Shown: positions 1 through 6,890 of the stretch, piece after piece
Numbering within the stretch: the first letter of the stretch is position 1
Layout of the letters: each line of letters opens with the position of its first letter
Origin: Mobilitalea sp.
Lineage (GTDB): Bacteria; Bacillota_A; Clostridia; Lachnospirales; Lachnospiraceae
Length of the DNA stretch: 23,465 nt
Direction of reading: 5' to 3'
NCBI GenBank assembly: GCA_029974875.1
Contig: JARKQP010000435.1
Span: 1-23,465, forward strand
The notes under the pieces: model-generated
The model's input: only the letters and a program-made list of their open reading frames with translations
Database searches by the model: none
What the model was told of the DNA's origin: nothing
Program-made: the position numbers and the translations under genes

Positions 1-759
1 GGCGGTAATGATAATTTCTACCGTGCTGTGACTGGAATTGACGAGGGTACCCATGATGCAGGAAGAAATTATGCGGATGACTGGAAGGCGCTTGGACTGA
101 ACCAGCTGGAGCAGGAGGTACTGAGTGTAAATATACTTGTAACAGATACACAGATTCTGATATTTACAGAAGTAGCTTACAATCAGGATAAATTAATCGT
201 ATCAACCCAGTACCGCGTTGGCGGCAGGGGAATTGAAATAAATAAAACAGTAATTAACAACTGTAATACCAAGACAATTCCGAGGATTGGCATGACCTTT
301 GTATTGCCAGGGGATAATTCAGGAGAGAAACCTTGTGATAAGAACAATATCACCTGGTATGGAAGAGGTCCATGGGAGAACTACGCGGACCGTAAGAGCG
401 CAGCTCATGTCGGAATTTACAGCAGCACGGTTGCAGAGCAGTATACACCTTATATTAAGCCGGTGGACTGCGGCGGCAAAGAGGATGTCAGATACCTGCT
501 TGTAGGAGACGCCAAGGGGCAGGGAATCCGTGTCGCCGGAGCGACGCCCTTCCATTTTGACATCCATGACTATTCGATAGAGGCTTGCGATAAGGCTGAT
601 TATGAAGATGATCTGGTAAGGGATGGAAAGGTGTATTTGAATGTGGATTATCTCCATACCGGAGTGGGCGGAGATACGGGCTGGATGAAGACGATCCATG
701 ATGAATACCTGATTGGAAAAGGGAGCTATCATTATCAGTTAACAATCGGGGCCGAATAA
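1..759 (+). CDS. GH2 beta-galactosidase, C-terminal fragment (5' end outside window)
   Basis: The frame is open from base 1, so only the last 252 residues are present. The segment matches the C-terminal domain of LacZ-type glycoside hydrolase family 2 beta-galactosidases (Bgal_small_N). It opens with FYRAVTGIDEG, the counterpart of the LacZ FTRAPLDNDIG segment. It has the hallmark WYGRGPWENYADRKSAA and YTPYIKP strings (about residues 117-147), and ends with an IGKGSYHYQLTI strand. This family hydrolyses beta-galactosides in the cytoplasm. The catalytic acid/base and nucleophile glutamates lie in the upstream TIM barrel and are not in the window, so activity and exact substrate cannot be judged. 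The gene converges on the minus-strand mgtA, with a terminator hairpin between them. Family call is confident; whether it is true lactase or another GH2 galactosidase is open. Confidence 0.9.
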   Translation, partial: GGNDNFYRAVTGIDEGTHDAGRNYADDWKALGLNQLEQEVLSVNILVTDTQILIFTEVAYNQDKLIVSTQYRVGGRGIEINKTVINNCNTKTIPRIGMTFVLPGDNSGEKPCDKNNITWYGRGPWENYADRKSAAHVGIYSSTVAEQYTPYIKPVDCGGKEDVRYLLVGDAKGQGIRVAGATPFHFDIHDYSIEACDKADYEDDLVRDGKVYLNVDYLHTGVGGDTGWMKTIHDEYLIGKGSYHYQLTIGAE

Positions 760-794
760 ACGGGGTGAAGCAGTGCTGACCCGTTTGCCATGAA

Positions 795-848
795 TAAAAA
801 AAAGAAAACCGCTGTGTTCCTGTGCTTTGTGACGGAATGCAGCGGTTT
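795..848 (-). terminator. Intrinsic terminator of mgtA, possibly bidirectional
   Basis: AAACCGCTG (806-814) pairs with CAGCGGTTT (840-848), and TTCC/GGAA extends the stem after a two-base mismatch. On the minus strand the stem is followed by a T-rich tract (complement of the A run 795-805), as expected for a terminator just past the mgtA stop codon at 870. On the plus strand the tail is only TCTTATTT, so stopping the beta-galactosidase transcript is plausible but weaker. Confidence 0.8.
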
Positions 849-869
849 GCTCTTATTTACCTAAAAACA

Positions 870-3590
870 TTAAAGCAGTTCCCCATACCTTCTGACGAAA
901 ATATTTTTGAAAACAGTCACCAGCACCATATACAGGAGTATGGTCAGTGCCAGCCATGCGAAGTATATGGGCGGCAGAGCGGCCAGGCCGATTGCCGTAC
1001 CAAGGCTGGTAAAGGGGATGAGGGTCAGGGCAGCTATCCCGGCAAAGGTAAGCAGTGTTACGGGCAGCGACGCGCGGCTTTGGATAAAGGGGAGCTTTGG
1101 CGTGCGTATCATGTGGATGACAATGGTCTGGCTCCACATGGATTCCACGAACCAGCCGGCTTGGAAAATGGCGATATAGCGGACCTGCATTAACGGATCG
1201 GTAAGCTGGTGGAACAGCTGTCCGCCACACAGGGCAGGGCAAATGATAAAGTACATCAGCAGGTAGGTGGTGATGTCAAACACCGAGCTTGTGGGGCCTA
1301 GCCACACCATGAACCGGCCGATGGAGGAAGCGTCCCATTTTCTTGGCAGGGCAAGGAACTCTTTGTCCACATTGTCCCACGGGATTGCTGTGCAGCTTAG
1401 GTCGTATATCAGATTGAGGAGGATCAGCTGGATCGGCAGCATTGGCAGGAAGGGCAGGAAAGCGCTGGCCGCCAATACTGAGAACATGTTGCCGAAGTTG
1501 GAGCTGGCTGTCATTTTGATATACTTGATCATGTTGGCATAGGTCTTGCGTCCTTCGATAATTCCCTTTTCGAGAACCATCAGATCCTTTTCCAGCAGGA
1601 TGACATCGGCGGACTCCTTTGCGATATCCACGGCGGTATCCACTGAAATGCCTACATCAGAGGCCTTCATTGCCGCCGCATCGTTGATGCCGTCGCCCAT
1701 ATAGCCGACGCTGTGGCCGTTACCCCGTAAAGCTGTAATAACCCGTGCCTTTTGCTGGGGAGATAGCTTAGCAAAGACGCTTACATCTTCGGCAGCTTTG
1801 CCGAGAGCCTCGTCGGTCATGCTGTCTAAATCGGAGCCGAGCAAAATCTGGTCGACCGGGATACCAACCTGGCGGCAGACGCAGCGTGTCACCTTGTCAT
1901 TGTCGCCAGTCAGGATTTTTACGTCCACACCATGGTCCTTCAGGGCTTTTACTGCCGCAGCCGTGGATTCCTTCGGGGGATCCAGGAAGGTCAGATAGCC
2001 CATCAACACCATTTCTGATTCATCGGCTGCTGAAAACGCACCCACGGGTGAAGGATTGGTTTTTTGTGCCACGGCGATGACCCGCATACCCTCATCGTTT
2101 AGTTCATCCACTTTTCCCAGGATATATTCCCGGATGTCATCGGTCAGGGGCAGAACATTTCCGCCATACTCGGCAAAGCTGCAAACGGACAGCATTTCCT
2201 CTACCGCTCCCTTGGTAATCATCTGTGTTTTTCCATTCGCTACCACTACGCTCATGCGGCGGCGCTCGAAATCGAAGGGGATTTCATCCACCTTTGTGAA
2301 CCTGTCCGTGATTCCGCGCAGCTCCGGGGCGGTATCCTGCTCCTTGAGAGCCCCTTCAATGATGGCGATGTCCATGAGGTTTTTAAGCCCGGTCTGGTAA
2401 TAGCTGTTAAGGAAGGCATGGCGCAGTACCCGCACATCCTCCTCGCCGTGGATGTTAAGATGGCGCTCAAGCACTACCTTATCCTGGGTCAGAGTCCCGG
2501 TTTTATCCGTGCATAAGATATCCATGGAGCCGATGTTCTGGATAGAGTTCAGGTTCTTAATAACCGTTTTTTCCTTCGACATCGCTACTGCGCCCCTGGC
2601 AAGGCAGGTGGTGACAATCATGGGCAGCATCTCAGGCGTAAGACCTACAGCGATGGAAAGAGAGAATAGGACGGCGTCCATCCAGCTGCCCTTCGTAAAG
2701 CCGTTGATGAACAGCACCACCGGCACCATCACCAGCATGAAGCGGATGAGCAGCCACGACACTGAGTTTACACCTTTTTCAAAGCTGGTCTGGACAGGCT
2801 TATCATTGACGTTCGCCGCTATGCCGCCAAACATTGTGTCGTCGCCCGTCGCCGCTACCACGCCTACGGCGCTGCCGCTGATGACATTTGAACCCATAAA
2901 GGCAAGGTTTGGGCATTCGGTCATCGTGCCGTAGCTGTCCTTTGCCGCGTCAGGGAATTTCTCGACGGGCTCGCTTTCGCCGGTCAGCGCCGACTGGCTG
3001 ATGAACAGGTCCTTGGCGCGGAGGATACGCATATCAGCAGGAATCATGTCGCCTGCCGCAAGATGCACGATGTCCCCGACGACCACATCCTCCAAAGGGA
3101 TTTCTTCCTTTTTGGTCCCCTGCCGCTGGACGCAGGTGGTAGTCTTAATCATTTTCAGCAGACCCTCCGCTGCGTTCCCGCTTCTTATTTCCTGGACGAA
3201 CCGCAGGAGGCCGGATACCATCACCATTGTCATAATGATGATAACGGTCATAGGGGAGGCTTCTCCCGGCTCTGCCAGAATAATATCAGTAAAGGCCGAC
3301 ACCGCTGCCAGCCCGAACAGGATAGCGGTAAAGGGGTTGATAAACGCCTTGCAGATGCGCTGGAGCAAGGATTCCTTTTTACCCTGTGTAACCAGATTGT
3401 TGCCATACTTCTCACGGGAAGCGTCCACAAGAATTTCGCTCAAGCCCTCGTGGGTTGTTCCCAGCCTGATAAGTAAAGTATCAGCTTCAAAGGTGGAGGC
3501 AGATTTTAGCCTGCTCCTTACCTCATCACGGTGTGCTCTTTCAGCAAGCATCCTTTTTGTTTCGATACGGTTGTTTTTGGTCTTCTGCAT
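870..3590 (-). CDS. mgtA: Magnesium-translocating P-type ATPase MgtA/MgtB
   Basis: This 906-residue P3B-type ATPase imports Mg2+ across the cytoplasmic membrane using ATP. Seen in order: an actuator-domain TGES loop (about residues 203-206), the transmembrane [12 protein letters not shown] motif (about 316-327), the phosphorylation site DKTGTLT with Asp362, a [11 protein letters not shown] nucleotide-domain segment, the hinge [17 protein letters not shown], and hydrophobic C-terminal helices. Length is close to E. coli MgtA (898). The open frame extends 42 codons further upstream, but I choose the ATG at 3590 because GGAGG (3600-3604) lies 9 nt before it and the upstream residues do not resemble the family. 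The gene stands alone, behind a long leader with an M-box and two small ORFs, so it is very probably induced by low Mg2+. mgtA versus mgtB is not decidable from sequence. Confidence 0.96.
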   Translation of the reverse strand: MQKTKNNRIETKRMLAERAHRDEVRSRLKSASTFEADTLLIRLGTTHEGLSEILVDASREKYGNNLVTQGKKESLLQRICKAFINPFTAILFGLAAVSAFTDIILAEPGEASPMTVIIIMTMVMVSGLLRFVQEIRSGNAAEGLLKMIKTTTCVQRQGTKKEEIPLEDVVVGDIVHLAAGDMIPADMRILRAKDLFISQSALTGESEPVEKFPDAAKDSYGTMTECPNLAFMGSNVISGSAVGVVAATGDDTMFGGIAANVNDKPVQTSFEKGVNSVSWLLIRFMLVMVPVVLFINGFTKGSWMDAVLFSLSIAVGLTPEMLPMIVTTCLARGAVAMSKEKTVIKNLNSIQNIGSMDILCTDKTGTLTQDKVVLERHLNIHGEEDVRVLRHAFLNSYYQTGLKNLMDIAIIEGALKEQDTAPELRGITDRFTKVDEIPFDFERRRMSVVVANGKTQMITKGAVEEMLSVCSFAEYGGNVLPLTDDIREYILGKVDELNDEGMRVIAVAQKTNPSPVGAFSAADESEMVLMGYLTFLDPPKESTAAAVKALKDHGVDVKILTGDNDKVTRCVCRQVGIPVDQILLGSDLDSMTDEALGKAAEDVSVFAKLSPQQKARVITALRGNGHSVGYMGDGINDAAAMKASDVGISVDTAVDIAKESADVILLEKDLMVLEKGIIEGRKTYANMIKYIKMTASSNFGNMFSVLAASAFLPFLPMLPIQLILLNLIYDLSCTAIPWDNVDKEFLALPRKWDASSIGRFMVWLGPTSSVFDITTYLLMYFIICPALCGGQLFHQLTDPLMQVRYIAIFQAGWFVESMWSQTIVIHMIRTPKLPFIQSRASLPVTLLTFAGIAALTLIPFTSLGTAIGLAALPPIYFAWLALTILLYMVLVTVFKNIFVRRYGELL

Positions 3591-3599
3591 TGGTCTGTA

Positions 3600-3616
3600 C
3601 CTCCATTCTGATGGAG
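3600..3616 (-). promoter_or_regulatory. Hairpin covering the mgtA ribosome-binding site
   Basis: CTCCAT (3601-3606) and ATGGAG (3611-3616) form a perfect 6-bp stem with a 4-nt loop in the minus-strand transcript. The mgtA Shine-Dalgarno GGAGG (3600-3604) lies almost entirely in the 3' arm, so its access could be reduced until the hairpin opens. The pairing is seen directly; a regulatory role is inferred. Confidence 0.5.
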
Positions 3617-3740
3617 CACTCCCAGAAACTCCCCTGTATGCGACTTTGTGGCCGATTATACAAAGAGTTTCCGAGGGTACCCTGATTTTTAAAAGATCGT
3701 TGGAAGCACAGCCCATAAACTAATGGGCATACGTTTTCTT

Positions 3741-3833
3741 TTATGGTGATGGAATGGAAAGCTTGTTTCCATCCGTCGCCATACTTCGGTGTCGCCCCTC
3801 AGGGTCAGGGCTGTGTTTACTTCCAGTTTCCAT
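3741..3833 (-). CDS. Candidate 30-residue leader ORF upstream of mgtA (second of two)
   Basis: A GAGGTG ribosome site (3840-3845) lies just upstream of two overlapping ATGs. The second, at 3833, has the better spacing and opens a 30-codon frame that ends at TAA 3741-3743. The peptide contains SPDPEGRHR at residues 8-16 and ends in IPSP. An early proline/acidic cluster of this kind resembles in character the MgtL leader peptide of enteric mgtA (EPDPTP), whose translation responds to low Mg2+; there is no evidence of homology. Start codon and stop codon sit at the two arms of a long RNA stem, so translating the ORF would remodel the leader. The other ATG (3838) would give 49 residues ending at 3689, but its SD is too close. 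I do not recognise the peptide; coding status is unproven. Confidence 0.45.
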   Translation of the reverse strand: METGSKHSPDPEGRHRSMATDGNKLSIPSP

Positions 3834-3843
3834 TCCATTCACC
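3745..3843 (-). promoter_or_regulatory. Three-arm alternative RNA structure in the mgtA leader
   Basis: On the minus strand, arm 1 GGTGAATGGAATGGAAA (3843-3827) carries most of the SD and the start codon of the small ORF. Arm 2 is GGATGGAAA (3774-3766). Arm 3 is TTTCCATTCCATCACC (3760-3745), directly before the ORF stop. Arm 1 pairs with arm 3 over 16 bp with one bulged A. Arm 2 can pair with arm 3 through a 5-nt loop (9-bp stem). The two folds exclude each other, the layout expected of an attenuation-type switch. Confidence 0.6.
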
Positions 3844-3918
3844 TCACTTATTATTTAGAATATTTATATAAACCCCTTGTGGGGTGTTGCTGTATATCTT
3901 AGTCCTTAAAAGGGCATG

Positions 3919-3953
3919 AAAAAGCCACCGTCCAGAAATCCTAAACGATGGCT
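3919..3953 (-). terminator. Second terminator in the mgtA leader
   Basis: In the minus-strand transcript, AGCCATCGTTTAG (3953-3941) pairs fully with CTGGACGGTGGCT (3935-3923) when G-U pairs are allowed, giving 13 bp around a 5-nt loop, followed by a short U run. It sits 35 nt past the stop of the first small ORF and about 330 nt before mgtA. It is therefore an internal attenuator rather than an end-of-gene terminator. Confidence 0.65.
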
Positions 3954-3988
3954 GTATGGTCTATCCGGCTGGTCCGGAAATCGGCAGG

Positions 3989-4102
3989 CTACCATTTGAA
4001 CGGCGCACTGCGGACACGGAGGGGCAAAGCACCTGAAAAAACAGACCTGCTCCTCATAAAGCCATCATTTAGATATTGTTTACAGCCATTGCTGTTATCC
4101 AT
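3989..4102 (-). CDS. Candidate 37-residue leader ORF upstream of mgtA (first of two)
   Basis: The ORF starts with ATG at 4102, 8 nt after GGAGGT (4116-4111), a clear ribosome site, and stops at TAG 3989-3991. It encodes 37 residues with a basic C-terminal half (LPLRVRSAPFKW at the end). There is no membrane segment or signal peptide and I recognise no family. It begins 18 nt after the U tract of the M-box terminator and is followed by a second terminator (3919-3953). It can therefore be translated only when the riboswitch allows read-through, and it is well placed to couple translation to that second terminator. It could be a regulatory leader peptide, a small Mg2+-related protein, or non-functional; the good SD is the main support. 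Confidence 0.45.
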   Translation of the reverse strand: MDNSNGCKQYLNDGFMRSRSVFSGALPLRVRSAPFKW

Positions 4103-4120
4103 ATACTCCCACCTCCGGGC

Positions 4121-4167
4121 AAAATAAAAAATCCTCTGTCAACGTATCAATGACGATGACAGAGGAT
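4121..4167 (-). terminator. M-box expression-platform terminator, with competing antiterminator
   Basis: In the minus-strand transcript ATCCTCTGTCA (4167-4157) pairs perfectly with TGACAGAGGAT (4141-4131), followed by a run of Us broken by one A (4130-4121). A competing helix is visible: GACGATGGCGAGG (4220-4208), just 3' of the riboswitch core, can pair with CCTCTGTCATCGTC (4165-4152) over 13 bp with one bulged U, which destroys the terminator. This is the usual logic of a transcription-terminating M-box. Confidence 0.88.
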
Positions 4168-4218
4168 ATATCCTCATACCTACAGCGTTTAATGCTTTCA
4201 AAGCGTTCCTCGCCATCG

Positions 4219-4356
4219 TCCAAGCTTTAGCTTCACAGGGCGATGAAATTGCATTATTCCATGCCTTGGATTCGACATGGACTGTTGACCAGCTCATAGT
4301 GTCTCCACTACTTTGCGGCAGCAACCCGTATCCCTGTGGTAGCCTCGCCTACCGAA
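4219..4356 (-). promoter_or_regulatory. M-box (ykoK leader) Mg2+ riboswitch
   Basis: The minus strand carries the conserved M-box blocks in order: GGTAGGCGAGGCTACC, GGGATACGGGTTGCTGCC, GGTCAACAG, AATGCAA, and the closing CCCTGTGAAGCTAAAGCTT. These correspond closely to the B. subtilis mgtE leader segments (GGTGAGGCTCC, GATACGCTGCTGCCC, GTCAACAG, AATGCAG, GTGCTAAAGCTC). The closing stem pairs CACAGGG (4338-4332) with CCCTGTG (4240-4234). The M-box binds Mg2+ and, when Mg2+ is ample, favours the terminator downstream. Its place before mgtA fits exactly. Exact ends are approximate. Confidence 0.93.
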
Positions 4357-4392
4357 ACGGAAAAAGTTTAACCAAAAGGTTTAACCATATAT

Positions 4393-4421
4393 AGCATATT
4401 CGGATCTGATGGATTTGTCAA
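4393..4421 (-). promoter_or_regulatory. Sigma-A-type promoter of the mgtA leader
   Basis: On the minus strand, a perfect -35 TTGACA (4421-4416) is 17 nt from a -10 TATGCT (4398-4393). Transcription would start near 4386, about 30 nt before the M-box. Two direct copies of GTTTAACC (plus strand 4366-4373 and 4379-4386) lie at the predicted start region and might bind a regulator. Confidence 0.82.
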
Positions 4422-4649
4422 CCTCTTTGCGGCAAGTTATAAAATATTTATATAATTTGGGGGATTAATACAAATATTCCGACTCTCAAATACTGATAGC
4501 CTGAATTCCTTGAGTGGAAATCCGATACTATTTTCTGGCATTTCAATGGCAGGATGGGGAATAATTTCTTCATTTTGATAGAAAATCGCATAAATGTCGA
4601 ATAAATTGTAGAAAAATCTTGTTTTTTGCAAATTAAAGCGAAAAAAGAG

Positions 4650-4678
4650 TGGAATAGTTCATTTGTACCAAGTATAAT
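4650..4678 (+). promoter_or_regulatory. Candidate promoter of the chemoreceptor gene
   Basis: A perfect -10 TATAAT (4673-4678) has a poor -35 TGGAAT 17 nt upstream (4650-4655). It lies about 160 nt before the chemoreceptor start in an A/T-rich stretch divergent from the mgtA promoter. No flagellar sigma (TAAA / GCCGATAA) promoter is seen. The -10 is the only strong element. Confidence 0.45.
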
Positions 4679-4741
4679 AAAATAAATAGTAATGAAATGC
4701 TGACCTATGATTTTGAAGGTACATATTATGTCCCATCGTGG

Positions 4742-4798
4742 AGCCGGAGGTGTACAGAGCCTGTAGGTTCCATTCGGCTAGTGGATCCCCAAGCTCTG
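4742..4798 (+). other. Structured 5' leader of the chemoreceptor mRNA, no known class recognised
   Basis: Several pairings are possible in the roughly 160-nt leader: AGCCG (4742-4746) with CGGCT (4775-4779), TACAG (4753-4757) with CTGTA (4761-4765), and, as an alternative, CAGAGC (4755-4760) with GCTCTG (4793-4798). I compared it with c-di-GMP (GEMM) motifs and found no match. It may be an undescribed leader RNA or ordinary sequence; support is weak. Confidence 0.25.
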
Positions 4799-4838
4799 GA
4801 CAGCATAAGTTACATACAAAAGAACGGAGGAAGAATCT

Positions 4839-6557
4839 ATGCTAAGCCATCTCAATGTCAGGAAAAAAATCATGCTGATTACCTTATTGTTATTGATCGT
4901 TACCGTGTTCGTTGCAGGTATGGGGTATTTGTATTTATGGAAAAGCAATCAAAGATTCTCAGATATGTACAGCTTCAATATGAAATCCATGGATTTGGCA
5001 GCAGACCTGCGGACCCAGACCCGGGCAAACAGTGCAAATCTCTATGCGTTAATTCTGAGTACCTCGGATGAAGAATATAAAACAACGATAAAGGATATTG
5101 AAACACGCAGGACAACCATTAATGAAGATATGGCAACCCTCAAGGAGCTCTTAAAAACGGAGGAAGAAGTAGCCCTTATGGCTGAAATTGAAGAAAAACT
5201 AATTCCTTGGAGGACAGTCATTGATAAGGTTACTGAATTAACCGGAGCGGGGAAGACGGACGAAGCGAACCAATTTTATCATGACAGTCTTACGGCCCTG
5301 GAGGAGTATCAAACCGCAGTGAGGAATCTGACGGTTTATAACCGGGAAGCGGGCGCAGCCATGGAGAAGGAAGGCCGGGAGGAGTTTAATAATAGCTCCA
5401 GGATTCTGGTTATCACTGTGGTGGTCATGCTGATCCTATCCTTTCTCATCAGCAAGGTCATATCGGACAATATCACAAAAGGGCTGCATAAGACGGTTTC
5501 TGCCCTTGACCATGTGGCACAGGGAGATCTGTCGGTTCCTGTTGACGGAAAACTGCTTCAGCGGAAGGATGAGGTTGGTATGCTATTGCGCGCGTTAGAT
5601 AGCATGCAGAGTGCCATGAACCAATTGGTGGGCAGGGTGAAGTCGGAAGCGGAGCATCTGGAAGAAATTGTACAGCATGTGAATAGCGATGCGAACCTGC
5701 TGACCGAAGAGATTGAAAGCGTATCTGCAACAACCCAGGAATTGGCAGCAGGAATGGAGGAGACGGCAGCCTCTTCCGAGGAAATGGCGGCAACTTCCCA
5801 GGATATGGAGAAGGCTGTCCGCTCCATTGCGGAAAAATCAGGAGAGGGTGCAAAGAAAGCAAATGAAATCACAATCCGTGCCAAGGATACACAGGTGCGG
5901 GTTGAAAGTGCCCAGAGCAATGCCATGAAGGTGTTTGAGGAAACAAAGGGAGCCCTTGAAAAGGCAATTGAAAACTCAAAGGTGGTGGAGCAGATCAACG
6001 TTCTTTCCCAATCGATCATGCAAATTACAAACCAGACCAACCTGCTGGCACTTAATGCGTCCATTGAGGCAGCAAGGGCAGGAGAAGCTGGTAAGGGCTT
6101 TTCCGTAGTGGCAGAAGAAATTAGTAAGCTGGCGGATGCTTCCAAAAACACGGTAATTGAGATTCAGGGAATTACCGGGCAGGTATCGGAGGCTGTATAT
6201 AATCTGTCGCTGCATTCCAATGAGCTATTGAAGTTCATGTCAAATGATGTGAATCAGGATTATCAAACCCTGATTGAGGTTGCAGAGAAATACAATGATG
6301 ATGCAAGCTTTGTAGATAGCATGGTGACAGATTTCAGCGCTACGGCACAGGAGCTTCTGGCTTCCATTACAGAGGTAATTACGGGAGTTGACGCAGTTGC
6401 TATTGCCGCACAGGAGGGAGCGCAGGGAACCTCCGATATAGCGAACAGGAATTCAAGTGTCAATATGCATGCTTCAGAAATCCTTTCCCAGGTAGTTATG
6501 TCCAAAGATATTGCGGAGCAGCTAAGCGGAGCCGTAGCAATCTTTAAAACGAATTAA
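4839..6557 (+). CDS. Methyl-accepting chemotaxis protein with four-helix-bundle sensor
   Basis: This is a 572-residue membrane chemoreceptor. It shows a cytoplasmic N-terminus, TM1 (about 11-34), an extracytoplasmic helical region of about 150 residues of the 4HB_MCP type, TM2 (about 188-206), a HAMP domain (about 206-260), and a long coiled-coil signalling domain. The conserved hairpin tip [20 protein letters not shown] lies at about residues 397-416, where CheA and CheW bind. The [20 protein letters not shown] stretch (about 297-316) is a typical Firmicute methylation-helix segment. GGAGG lies 8 nt before the ATG. The ligand cannot be inferred. It is a single gene between its own leader and a terminator, with no chemotaxis or flagellar neighbours in view. 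Its position between magnesium and diol genes is not informative. Confidence 0.95.
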   Translation: MLSHLNVRKKIMLITLLLLIVTVFVAGMGYLYLWKSNQRFSDMYSFNMKSMDLAADLRTQTRANSANLYALILSTSDEEYKTTIKDIETRRTTINEDMATLKELLKTEEEVALMAEIEEKLIPWRTVIDKVTELTGAGKTDEANQFYHDSLTALEEYQTAVRNLTVYNREAGAAMEKEGREEFNNSSRILVITVVVMLILSFLISKVISDNITKGLHKTVSALDHVAQGDLSVPVDGKLLQRKDEVGMLLRALDSMQSAMNQLVGRVKSEAEHLEEIVQHVNSDANLLTEEIESVSATTQELAAGMEETAASSEEMAATSQDMEKAVRSIAEKSGEGAKKANEITIRAKDTQVRVESAQSNAMKVFEETKGALEKAIENSKVVEQINVLSQSIMQITNQTNLLALNASIEAARAGEAGKGFSVVAEEISKLADASKNTVIEIQGITGQVSEAVYNLSLHSNELLKFMSNDVNQDYQTLIEVAEKYNDDASFVDSMVTDFSATAQELLASITEVITGVDAVAIAAQEGAQGTSDIANRNSSVNMHASEILSQVVMSKDIAEQLSGAVAIFKTN

Positions 6558-6689
6558 CCCAAGAAAATTTTTATTAAAAGTGAAATCCGGGGAAGCCTTT
6601 AGGCCAGGTTTAAGCCTGGATAGTATGCATTTTAAGATAGGTCTTTAAAAACAACTAAAAATAACACAAAACAAACAAAAAACAGAAAA

Positions 6690-6726
6690 AAAGCAAGGAA
6701 TGCAGGTTGACGTTCCTTGCTTTTTG
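6690..6726 (+). terminator. Intrinsic terminator after the chemoreceptor gene
   Basis: AAGCAAGGAA (6691-6700) pairs with TTCCTTGCTT (6713-6722), with a T run to 6725 and an A run on the other side, so it may work in both directions. It lies 130 nt past the stop codon. The stretch between (6558-6689) is A-rich and shows no gene. Confidence 0.82.
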
Positions 6727-6808
6727 TGATATTATTATGTCAAAACCAAACAAAACCAATAACAAACCAAGTAAAACCACATTTTGCTGGTTGAAGAATA
6801 CAAGGAAA

Positions 6809-6867
6809 AGCCAGCACCAGCTGGCTTACAGCTATATCAGAGCGTATAGGGAAGTGTGAAATATAAT
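6809..6867 (+). promoter_or_regulatory. Inverted repeat and -10 element before the pdu operon
   Basis: A perfect inverted repeat AGCCAGC-ACCA-GCTGGCT lies at 6809-6826, and a perfect -10 TATAAT at 6862-6867, 24 nt before the pduC ATG. No good -35 hexamer is found 16-18 nt upstream, so this promoter probably needs an activator; the repeat, about 36 nt upstream of the -10, is a candidate site. The stretch 6727-6808 also holds several AAAACCAA-like repeats of unknown meaning. No gene is seen between 6558 and 6890. Confidence 0.5.
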
Positions 6868-6890
6868 TAAAGTGATGAGAGGCACAGTAT

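Noticed and set aside
3655..3660. TATAAT on the minus strand 65 nt before mgtA as an internal promoter
   Set aside because: No acceptable -35 at 16-18 nt and no extended -10; kept only as a remote possibility.
3591..3716. Longer N-terminus of MgtA starting at 3716
   Set aside because: The ATG at 3590 has GGAGG at 9 nt; the extra 42 residues do not resemble MgtA.
3689..3838. 49-codon alternative frame for the second mgtA leader ORF
   Set aside because: Its ATG directly follows the SD, leaving too short a spacing; the ATG five bases later fits better. It cannot be fully excluded.
4139..4324. Minus-strand 61-codon frame across the M-box region
   Set aside because: It lies inside the riboswitch and its terminator; the RNA elements explain the sequence and there is no SD.
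4437..4631. Minus-strand 64-codon frame upstream of the mgtA promoter
   Set aside because: No ribosome site or recognisable protein feature, A/T-rich composition, and it lies between two divergent promoters.
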